DNA from: Osedax frankpressi | Taxonomy: Eukaryota > Annelida > Polychaeta > Sabellida > Siboglinidae | Length of the DNA: 64,000 bases | Direction of reading: 5' to 3' | NCBI GenBank assembly: GCA_964035775.1 | Contig: OZ038312.1 | Span: 15,374,608-15,438,607, forward strand | Shown here: positions 54,001 through 64,000 of the stretch, one piece after another | How positions within the stretch are numbered: the stretch's first letter is position 1 | Layout of the letters: the number at the start of each line of letters is the position of its first letter | The notes under the pieces: generated by a model | Told to the model about the DNA's origin: nothing | The model's input: the letters and a program-made list of their open reading frames with translations, nothing else | The model's database searches: none | Position numbers and translations under genes: made by a program

Positions 54001-56287
54001 GTAATGTATACCTTCTACTTCACATGACACAGCTCATTGTCACGTAGAACTCACCTCATTATGTAATACCTTATCAATTGACACCAATTGTTATCTCCTC
54101 CGATAGTCATGCGGGATTCCCTTTCAATATCAGGTGACACCTTTCAATGCCATATAAACTATGTTTTGCAGAAAATCTCACGCAGTACGTGACGACTATG
54201 GTTTGCGTTGCGAGGCGAGGTAAACCCGTCATCGGCGTTATCTATCGACCATTCACCGGAGAAGTAGGTTATAGTTCTGCGGTGGAGTCATCTAACTCAC
54301 TATCAGTGAATTATTGATTAATATTGGAAATTAATTTTTTATTTTACTCATCTCTACAAATTACGTAAACAACGCTAAATTATGACTATTTTAATAAACT
54401 CTGACCTACATTACGATGATATCGTTTCGTAGTTTGGTCATATGGCGATAAGCTAAAGTCGAAGAGCCTTACTGCAATTATTGAGAAGAAAGAAAAAGCC
54501 CACGCAGATGGCGATCCAATTAACTTAGTGGTCTCGAGGTTAGGGTCGAATATTCCGTCTGCTCTTATCCACAACTATTTCTAGTCCTGCTACCTTCTTT
54601 TTTACTACGTGGAGAATGTTGAAACACAACATCGCATCACTTTACTCACTCTAGCAGTTCATTTGCCGCCTACCCATCTTATACACAGCAATTCCCTGTA
54701 ACTCACACCTGTATAAACCCTACTACTTATGTATCGTTATCTCTCGATAACGTTGATGCTTTATCCACCACAATACATATACCATCGATGCTTTATCCAC
54801 CCCGATACACATACCATCGATGCTTTATCCACCCCAATACACATATCATTGTTGCTTTATCCACCCACATACACATATCATTGTTGCTTTATCCACCCCA
54901 ATACACATATCATTGATGCTTTATCCACCCCGATACACATAACCTTGATGCTTTATCCACCCCGACTAACACACCATTACCTACCCTGTTGGACTGTTCA
55001 AAGGTCTCACCGCGGCGATGTGGAGAAGACAGCTCGACACATGTTCGCATCTTACTCTCCGGTGGCCGGCCGCTCCCTACAATTCTCCGAAGCCGCCGGC
55101 GCCGGTTTCAAGGTGCTTGAGGTAGCGGCGGGGCGCGCCGACGTATACATGCACACCACCAAGATCAAGAAATGGGATTTCTGCGCCGGTTTTTTCAAAC
55201 CCACACGTGGCTATTTATTGCTACCTCCATCCTAGCTCTACCCCTCCAATCTAAATCCTAGCTCTACCCCTCCAATCTAAATCCTAGCTCTACCCCTACA
55301 ATCTAATTCCTAGCTCTACCCCTCCAATCTAAATCCCAGCTCTACCCCTCCAATCTAAATCCTAGCTCTACCCCTCCAATCTAAATCCTAGCTCTACCCC
55401 TCCAATCTAAATCCCAGCTCTACCCCTCCAATCTAAATCCTAGCTCTACCCCTCCAATCTAAATCCTAGCTCTACCCCTCCAATCTAAATCCTATCTCTA
55501 CCCCTCCAATCTAAATCCTAGCTCTACCCCTCCAATCTAAATCCTAGCTCTACCCCTCCAATCTAAATCCTAGCTCTACCCCTCCAATCTAAATCCTAGC
55601 TCTACCCCTTCAATCTAAATCCTAGCTCTACCCCTCCAATCTAAATCCTAGCTCTACCCCTCCAATCTAAATCCTAGCTCTACCCCTCCAATCTAAATCC
55701 TAGCTCTACCCCTCCAATCTAAATCCTATCTCTACCCCTCCAATCTAAATCGTATCTCTACCCTTCCAATCTAAATCCTATCTCTACCCCTCCAATTTAG
55801 GATTTACTCTATAATACCTACCTATATATATACTATATTTCTCCTATCATTATACCTCTCTTTCCTACCAAAGTGAAGAGCTATAGTTTTGATTTATTTT
55901 TAAGATTAAATATTCACCATGTTACAAGTCTTCATTTTAATATTAAACTATGCAAATGTCATCACTCTTGTGTGGCACCGAAAACAAATAGACATATTCA
56001 TACATATTTATATATTATTTTACTTAATTTATATATTATTTTACATAATTTATATATTATTTTACATAATTTATATATATTCATCATACGTTAGTTTAAT
56101 TGTGACTGTCTCCGCAGGAGACGCTATATTGAGGTCGATTGGAGGTCGTATGACGACATTGACCGGTGCAACTTTTGAGTACAGCGGATCGATGAGCGGT
56201 CCGGTTAATAAGCGAGGACTTGTGGCAACCGCAAACGCCGGTAACCATGACAACTACATCGACCACACAGCAGACAGACCTAAGTAA
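51020..56287 (+). CDS. BPNT2: Golgi PAP 3'-phosphatase (gPAPP), inositol monophosphatase superfamily
   Basis: Hydrolyses 3'-phosphoadenosine 5'-phosphate, the by-product of sulfotransferases in the Golgi lumen, to AMP; a Mg-dependent, lithium-sensitive family. Exons: 51020-51337, 52990-53158, 54172-54267, 54433-54538, 55004-55188, 56118-56287; 1,044 nt, 347 residues (human 359). All phases agree. Residues 12-28 ([17 protein letters not shown]) are one membrane anchor near the N-terminus, giving type II topology as in human gPAPP. Family motifs: [23 protein letters not shown] (107-112), [12 protein letters not shown] with Asp153 and Asp156, [25 protein letters not shown], and KKWDFCAG with Asp288 followed by [11 protein letters not shown]. 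Metal-binding acidic residues are all present. Exon 3 was ended at GTAG/GTTATA (54267), which restores the expected Trp before exon 4. Confidence 0.95.
53200..53720. repeat. Degenerate TATC/TTAT-rich array in BPNT2 intron 2
   Basis: Loose repetition of TTATTAATATATTATCT and TATTTCTTATCTTATT words, with G nearly absent from the + strand. Confidence 0.7.
54738..54968. repeat. 32-bp minisatellite in BPNT2 intron 4
   Basis: Seven copies of a unit beginning GATGCTTTATCCACCCCGAT and ending ACACATACCATC, ending about 35 nt before exon 5. Confidence 0.92.
55232..55800. repeat. 26-bp minisatellite in BPNT2 intron 5
   Basis: About 22 copies of a unit beginning ATCCTAGCTCTACCCCTCCA and ending ATCTAA, starting about 45 nt after exon 5. 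Confidence 0.95.
56010..56085. repeat. 21-bp array (TTTATATATTATTTTACATAA)n
   Basis: Three to four copies shortly before BPNT2 exon 6. Confidence 0.85.
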
Positions 56288-56299
56288 TCATAGTTAGGC

Positions 56300-56432
56300 A
56301 TTTGAGAGTGTAGGGTTGAGCATGTAGGGTTGAGCATGTAGGGTGGAGTGTGTAGGGTGGAGCGTGTAGGGTGGAGTTTGTAGGGTGGAGTGTGTAGGGT
56401 GAGGATGTAGGGTGGAGTGTGTAGGGTTGAGC
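56300..56432. repeat. 13-14-bp array (GTAGGGTGGAGTGT)n after the BPNT2 stop
   Basis: About nine copies within the likely BPNT2 3' UTR, starting 15 nt after the stop codon. Confidence 0.9.
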
Positions 56433-56576
56433 ATAGAGAAGTACGATGTGCATAGGAAGGTGCGAGTATAAAATTACATATAAAATATATATTGAGTAGA
56501 AATGATGTATATATGTGGATAGGAGATTACTTAATGGGCGATTATTTAAATGTTTATTAAATGTGTTTAAAAGTTT

Positions 56577-56582
56577 AATAAA
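56577..56582 (+). terminator. Possible polyadenylation signal of BPNT2
   Basis: AATAAA about 290 nt after the BPNT2 stop, beyond a small 13-14-bp tandem array (about 56300-56430). The only clear hexamer close to the gene, so it is the likely site. Confidence 0.4.
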
Positions 56583-57569
56583 AGTATTAAAAGTGTCAAA
56601 TATAAGTGTGCAAAATAATATTATGTAATGTCAGTATAAATTGTACATATAATGTAACAAGAGATTAATTACATCATTAATTTGTAGATTTTTTGAAATC
56701 ATTACCTAGTTTCCTCCTAAGATATTAATTTGTAAGGTTTATTTACAACCTATATTTTATAGAATTTTATGTTTTGTTTATGATGTATTAATTATTTATA
56801 TTATTCTTGATTTCTTTACATTATTTAAACTATTTTACTTATATTTTTAATGCAAACATTTTTATAATAAATATAATATTGAATTAGTCATCATCGCACT
56901 TTATTAATCTTTTAATTATTTTTTAAATTATTAGTTCATTTTTATCAAAGAAATATGGACTTTCATGTGATTTTTTAAATAATTTTTAGATTTTTTAAAT
57001 ATTTTTGTTATCACAAATATCTCAGATTAAAATTAAATATTATTTGATAATCAGCATTCTTGTAAAACTAATATTGTAATAAATTTTAAATAATCAGTTT
57101 CCCTATTATAGTTGTTTTAGAAAAACTTTGATTTATCTCCATAAAAATAGTTTAAAATAAATTTGAAAAGAATAACCTATAGTTATATATATATATCTAT
57201 AACCTATAGTTAACCTATATATATTATATATTAGTTATATATATTATTTATTTATTAGTTGATTTAACTACAATTGTTTTATTTCAGAATACATTTCTAG
57301 TTATGTTTATACCTATAATATGTATCTATAATTAATATAATTATTTCATAAATAAATTAATCATTGTATGAAATTATCTCACTTACATGATGATTGATTC
57401 ACATTCAGTCTAAAATTTGTGAAGCTAGATTCCAAAAAATCTCTATATTGGATTGAACAAATTATATTTGTTTATAACTTTTGATAACATGTGCATTGCA
57501 CATTATTCAATATATAATAAGTTACGTCATACTCTGCAATAACATCACGAAATATTCAGAGATAGTGTT
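56583..57569. other. AT-rich intergenic DNA, nothing recognised
   Basis: No gene or clear repeat between the BPNT2 poly(A) signal and the piggyBac-like element. Confidence 0.4.
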
Positions 57570-57573
57570 TTAA

Positions 57574-58541
57574 CCCTTTACCTCCCAACGGTCGATGTCG
57601 GTCGATGTTGAAATACTCATTTTAAAATGCTTATAACTCAATAAATACTTATCCGAATATTAAATTATAAACACATATTAACAGATAATTTATTTATCTA
57701 TTATAATGTATAAAAACACAAATAGCTTTATATTTTATTTATTTAGCTATTACAAAAAAACACAGGTATCAGCAAAAATATTTATTTGGATTTCGAAAAT
57801 ATTCATAATGCTTATTATAATTAAATATTGTAATTAAAATGTTTAATTTTAAAATATCTAAAAATAATCATTGTATTTTAAATTTGTTTATTTACAATTT
57901 CAATAAGAAAACAAGGAATTAAATAGTCAATAATCATTAATTATTAAAAATAAACCTTAAATTAAAAAAAAAAATTACATATAAGTATGATTTTTAATAT
58001 ATAATATGATTTTACATTGAATTTATATTATTTTTTAATAAATATAAAGAAATATTATTTATGAAATTATTTATGAATATATAAATATTCAATAATATGA
58101 ATTCCGATTTTAATAGTATTAATTATTCTAATAATTTAAAAATAATTTGGATAATTTCCAAAATATAAATTATCATAACTTTGTTAATAACAATTATTTT
58201 CAAATACAATCTATATATAAAAGTTAGGCTATTATATTACCTATATAATGGTATTAAAAAAAGTATAATTAGTTAATGTATTAATATTATATACATTAGT
58301 TATGTTATTCAGTATAAAATATATATATTATTTTGTAAATAATTTTATTTAATCAATAATAATTAATTAATAATTAACTATACATCATTAATATGAATTT
58401 CATTAAAAAGATAATTAAATTCTCTTTCAAAATGTGATAACTTATAATTATCGATTATTATTATTTGATACTGTAAAAGTATGTTATGTGAGTAATAGTA
58501 TAAATTTATAATAAATACAAAAATCCGCGGGAAGTAAAGGG
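57574..58541. mobile_element. piggyBac-like non-autonomous DNA transposon, 968 bp
   Basis: The left end CCCTTTACCTCCCAACGG and the right end, read in reverse complement, CCCTTTACTTCCCGCGG form imperfect terminal inverted repeats. TTAA flanks both sides (57570-57573 and 58542-58545), the target duplication typical of piggyBac. Direct subterminal words GGTCGATGTC follow the left end. The interior is AT-rich with no transposase-like open frame, so the copy would depend on an enzyme supplied elsewhere. Confidence 0.8.
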
Positions 58542-58545
58542 TTAA

Positions 58546-60413
58546 CCCTTTAGAGGAAATAATATATGCATGTTCACTTATCCCTTGCAAAGATTAACAA
58601 TAAATGAACATGATTAATAATAAACTAGTGTTAGCAGTAAGTTTTGAAATACATTAATATAATATTTGTTAATAACAATAATTACATTTTTATGAATAAG
58701 GATGTTAAACTTTATATGTTATTTAATGTATTTTAAATCACCTGGTTAATTATATCAATTATTAAATTAAATCTTCTATCAACTATGATATATTAGTACT
58801 CATATTAAAGTAAACATTAATTGTTCTTTTTTATCATAATCATAAATAAATACTATACTAATTATAAAAATTGTATTTCAAAACATAAGAATAGAAATTA
58901 CCTGAAGAAATAATGTTTCCATATCCAAAACAAATGTTATCAATCACAGCAATTAAAATTCAATTAGTATATGTTACGTTAAATAAGTCAATAATATGAT
59001 TAGTAATCACTTTTTAGAGTCAACCATTTAGTTATTAATTTATACCATTTAGTTATTATATAATTAACCATTTAGTTATTATATTATTATTCTGTATAGT
59101 TATTATATTATAAAGCATTTAGTTATTATATTCATGTCAATAATATTACTATGGTTTTTAATTTGTTCTCATTTACATTTTTATAATTATAAACTTTTGG
59201 TGTATATTTAACTGTTAAACTATAGTTTATCTATTATAATAGATAATATATATATAGATAAAAGATCATTATGTTGATATATTTATGTGATATATGGAGG
59301 TTTATAACTTTAATATAAGTTATTAAATGATTGTAAGTATATTTATAACAGGTAAATATAAGTTATTAAATATTCTTAATATCCAAGTATAACATGATAC
59401 GGTATCAATAACACAAATACTAATTAGGACATTTCACTGAATATAATAAATATCATATATCTGATCTAAGTTAAAATAAATTAACGAAAATAAATTAACC
59501 CAAACTATAAACCAATATTATTTAAAGTAACCTTGGCCATAACCTTGACAAAATATTTAATCAATATCGAAAGCTTCCAAGTAATATTAAAATGAATCAA
59601 AAAGTAGTAAAACCTTTTAAAATGTATTCTTCAGAGAATAGCAAAATATCGAATAATACATATTAAATTAAACAACAATACTTGCTTTTAGATTTATTTT
59701 TACAATGCAAAGATTTAAAATAAATCGGTCGTAATGTAAAAACAACACAATATTTACTAAAACTACCGATACAAATTAAATATATATATATATATATATA
59801 TAGTAGTATACGTATTACGAACTATCAGCGATTTTATATTTATTATAAGTTCTATATATGTATTATTGTTATATATATATAATGCTAATCTTATTTCTGT
59901 ATAGGTTGTAAATTAATGAATAAATGATATAAATTTATAGACAAATATAACTACAGAATATCTATATATATATATATATAGCGTATATAACTCAAATCGT
60001 AGTTAAATAATCCACCATATAAACCTTACCTATATTCTTATAAATGTTCGCTATAGTTTTAGAAACAAATAATTATTTTGTTATCATATAATATTAAATT
60101 CAATTCAACTAATACAACCAATTCTATTAATACATTTTCTAATTACATAACATAATCGGTATAGAGTACCACGGAACATATATAACTAAGCATAACTGCA
60201 GTGATCTTCATGAAGAGGATGGATAACAGAAATTTAAATTCCGAAGTATTAAAGTATAGTAAATTTTGAAAGTTGATGATTGCAAAATATAATACATATA
60301 TTATATTTATATGAATGATAATTTCGGATTTTTTTAATGTACCTGCTTATAACTATAAATATTATATTTCTTATTTTAATGATGCATTTATGTAATCATG
60401 ATTACATATGTAG
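58546..60413. other. AT-rich intergenic DNA, nothing recognised
   Basis: Contains only short AT tracts. No coding signal seen. Confidence 0.4.
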
Positions 60414-61162
60414 CCCAGGGAAACAAATCCAGATCATATGATATATGGTACATGTAACTACAATATATGGTATGTATGATCATATTATATATATAACTAC
60501 AGATGGTTACAATTTATAGTACATATGTAATCTACGAGTTACAATTTATAGTACAGATGTAATCTACGAGTTACAATGTATAGTACAGATGTAATCTACG
60601 AGTTACAATTTATAGTACGCTTGTAACTAATTAGTAAAGTTTTGGTTATATCTGTACTAAAACGGTAACTAACAGATTACAAATTACTCTTGTAACTAAT
60701 GCATAATTGTCTCAAGACAAAATATTAATTCACATATTACTATTATATGTATTATTATTCTAATATATATATTATATTATACAGTATATATAACATATCA
60801 TTATATAAAATATATTATATAGAACATTATATAAAATATTTAAAGCTTTCTATATAAATATATTATTACGATCATATATGGCTCTCCTCCATATTTTTGT
60901 ATGTACTATAACGCCACATATGGTGATGTAAACATATACGTTTATATAATTAATTAAATATATTATAGAAAAACAAATTAAGTTTGTAGTTTAGCATTTA
61001 TTTAAACATTATACATATTATAAAGACTATTTTATAATATATTATATAGTAAATATATATATATATATATTTAAATTAATTTACATATATATACATACAT
61101 GTATTTATATAATATAGTTTATAATATATATAGAAAACATTATATATATACTATATATAATC

Positions 61163-61207
<45 letters not shown>

Positions 61208-61473
61208 ATGTATATACTATATTTTATATACATTTATAATATATAAATAAATATACTATTTATATATACACTATATAATTAGTTATGAACCCTAGTACAA
61301 ACATCCGGTTTAACTCCAGTACATTATATCTAGTTACGAGACGTAGTACAAACATCCGGATTAATTCCAGTACATCGTGATTGGTTCTGTAACCTCACAA
61401 AACACTTCATTTGGTACAAAGTACATAAAACTATCACTGTAATAGATACGGTAACTAGGTATTGTTCCCTGGG
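60414..61473. mobile_element. Possible non-autonomous DNA element with CCCAGGGAA ends, about 1.06 kb
   Basis: CCCAGGGAAACAA at the left and TTGTTCCCTGGG at the right form an inverted pair. The interior has subterminal repeats: a 31-bp word with GTAATCTACGAGTTACAAT three times (60515-60620) and a block with GTACAAACATCCGG twice (about 61290-61360). No matching target duplication was found and there is no transposase frame, so the superfamily is open (hAT-like or other). Confidence 0.5.
61120..61215. repeat. (AT)n(GT)n microsatellite
   Basis: A TA run followed by about eight GT dinucleotides at 61190-61207, inside the CCCAGGG-ended element. Confidence 0.85.
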
Positions 61474-64000
61474 AATCTATACATCTTCCAAATAAATAAT
61501 AGGTTACCATCGAGAATATTATTGGATTAGTGTGTTAAGATGAACATGTTGAACCTTAATGAGTTAGGATACATTTTAAAGATTCACATAATTCTAGATA
61601 TGAATGATTTGAAAATTGACAACAAATTACAGTATCGTATTTAACTTTTGAATGTAGAGTATTACTTATTTATAGCCACCTACATATATTAATAAATATA
61701 CTCTTTATATTTACTTATTAAATATATATATATCTAAAAGCTGGAATGGGATTTAAATCATATTTATACCCGGAATCATATTTTTATTTGCAATTTTATT
61801 TAATTTATATCTCATTTATATCTAATTTATATCTCATTTAATATCCATGGATATTATATTGGAATAATAGTAAAATTATCTAATATGATATCAATATATA
61901 TACATATTCAATAATTTTGACAGGTTTTTATTAATTTCCATAGCTAATATAAATTGTTATCCTTTAATAGAATACGCTAAAATGATGGTACATATATTAT
62001 ATTTATTAATATAATTAACTATATTATTCTTATTTACAATTTGTATTCTTTATTTTCAAAATTTCTAATTTTAGTAAGTTTATATTTATGGGACTCTTTA
62101 TTTATATTACGATTACTTTCAAATTCTAATATTCATATATTAATTTGCAGACCTTGTTTATAGGAGTCATAAATTATGTATATTAGACTTATTTCAATTA
62201 TCAAATCAACGTGATTTAGATATCAAGGTAATTATTATTTGCTATAAACAGGTGAGTTATGATGAAATTCTTTGTGAACAAAGAAGATAAGTTTGTACGA
62301 AGACACAATATTTGAATTGGAATTGAAGAAGAGTTAGTAATAAGAGTAGTTAGTAATTGAAGAAGAGTTAGTAGTCTAATGGTAATACTCTATAGGGTTT
62401 ACTTTTGGTATACCTTAGGTATACCTAAAGTTACATCTTTTATTAAGATATTAGTCAGATTTTACAATTTATTGCCTTTTATTACTTAAAAGTTTGCAGG
62501 TGTAGTAATTAAGTAAAGAGATGATTAAAGCGTATGTGGTAAGTTTATCAGCGTAAGAGTTGATGGTCCCACATATTAGTATGAGTGAATGTGTAAGTTT
62601 TAATATTGTCTATTAGGCAATAACTTTAATATTGTAAGTGATGGTCTAGATCGCGAAAGAAAATTGCCTCTGTTTTTGAAAGTTTTACAGGATACTAGTT
62701 GGTAAAAAACCAGCCTTTAATTTACATATGGCACACCGTATGTACTTTGGGCCACTTTGGGTGGCGAGAACATATATTTGAATGATATTTTAATGACTCA
62801 TTTTCTTATGAGTTGGAATAGCGGAATTATATATTGGTAAGGTTCAGACAGCACTTCGACGTTTAGAAGTGTATTGGCAATGTGATCTCATGTATCATCC
62901 ATATGGATGATACGTGTTTAACACTTGTTATCCAATATAGATACATGATGATTGGTAGGATGTATGCTATGTAGTTATATACCAAGAATACCTATAGTCG
63001 GAGAAAGAGTAGTGAGTAGTTTAATTTATTTATTGCATTAAGTCAAACAGAAAAACGATTCAGTCATTTATGTGGGTGATATTTGAAAGAAATATATTTG
63101 ATTTTGTTGTTAGAAATATATTTGAGTAAGTGTCAGGGTATATTATTTGTATTCCGGTAGGTTATTATTTGGTAGGCTACTACTATTCTTTCGAGGCTCT
63201 TGGAGAATGAGGAATTGTTGGTAGTTTGTTTTTACCAGAAATGGATTTTATTAGAATAAAAGTTATCACAGCTTTTTAGGTAAGGAAGGACAGTTACCTA
63301 TTGGTCGTTCCTAGACAGAAAAGACCCATCGAATAAGGATTTAGTCGGATATTAATAATCTCATAGGTATACATTTATAATAAGTTTATTACGAAATAAT
63401 CGTTACTTATATACAAGGTGAAAATGAAATATTTTGATATAAACATATGTAACTGTAATGATGTTCGCGATATATACATTAGACCATGGTTATATATTAC
63501 AATGTAAAAATATATTTATGAATTTTAAATTAAATCTATTTCACATTATGAAGTATATAGATCAGATGACATAGGTATACTACTGGATTCCCTGTAATTA
63601 ACTTATAATATCAGGTTTATTGAACGTATCATTACTTTGTATTCTTAAATTACATGCACTCAAATTGAATGTATTGAAATATACACCATGGCAATTAACA
63701 CACACAAGATTAACCTATATTCTACTAACAATAGTTAGTTTAAATATAATAGATAGTATGTATGTGATCATATACATTACGTAATTGAACTATTCACTAG
63801 TCTATTGTCAGTTATGTATTAGAATACATCCTTATTTTTAAATAAGCTAATAATAAAAATGCATATACAATAAATTATAATTAATAATTTAAACTTTTTT
63901 ACCCTATCAATTATATGTAACGAAATTTAATATAGCCTTTGATAACCTATATATATTTAAATTACATAATTAAACTTTATAACGAGTATAAAATTATATA
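61474..64000. other. Intergenic DNA at the right edge, no gene recognised
   Basis: 62200-63400 is less AT-rich than its surroundings and has several short palindromes (GGTATACCTTAGGTATACC near 62411; ATCATCCATATGGATGAT near 62896; ACATATGGCACACCGTATGT near 62722). No open frame over 60 codons and no family match on either strand. Confidence 0.5.

Noticed and set aside
58378-58590. 70-codon minus-strand frame overlapping the right end of the piggyBac-like element
   Set aside because: Crosses the element border and has no transposase similarity.
62200-63400. Possible old retroelement or gene in the GC-richer stretch
   Set aside because: No terminal repeats, no polymerase or capsid motif and no usable frame on either strand could be seen.

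Overview
This window is animal (metazoan) nuclear DNA. It is very AT-rich, with multi-exon genes using GT..AG introns and AATAAA polyadenylation signals, and it carries an exceptional load of tandem repeats. The species cannot be named from the sequence; an AT-rich invertebrate is the best guess. None of the three genes is readable from long open frames alone. They were assembled here by matching exon pieces to known protein families and checking that splice phases agree.

Layout. 1-7 kb: tandem arrays, a 200-base assembly gap and one CpG-rich block (about 3.59-4.08 kb). 7.3-11.2 kb: AT-rich sequence with no gene seen. 11.25-38.88 kb (+): a Janus kinase (JAK) gene of about 27 exons with the full FERM - SH2 - pseudokinase (JH2) - tyrosine kinase (JH1) order, predicted at about 1,240 residues. 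39.92-46.52 kb (+): a nine-exon gene for a roughly 750-residue protein with one C2H2-type zinc finger and a long basic tail, not assigned to a family. 51.02-56.29 kb (+): a six-exon gene for Golgi 3'-phosphoadenosine 5'-phosphate phosphatase (BPNT2/gPAPP). 56.5-64 kb: AT-rich intergenic DNA with a 968-bp piggyBac-like non-autonomous element (TTAA target duplications, no transposase) and a second element of about 1.06 kb ending in CCCAGGG/CCCTGGG.

The genes have no obvious shared pathway. JAK acts in cytokine-receptor signalling, and BPNT2 removes PAP made by sulfation in the Golgi.

The most unusual theme is the relation of minisatellites to splice sites. Many arrays start at, or within about 100 nt of, exon borders. 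In JAK intron 9 a 12-bp array of about 1.8 kb begins at the splice donor itself, and each unit contains GT, CTAAC and TAG. In the JH2 region the 3' end of an exon together with its donor has been amplified about 12 times as a 60-61-bp unit. Each later unit looks like a complete 36-nt in-frame mini-exon flanked by an acceptor-like and a donor site. No tRNA, rRNA, CRISPR or retroelement was recognised.
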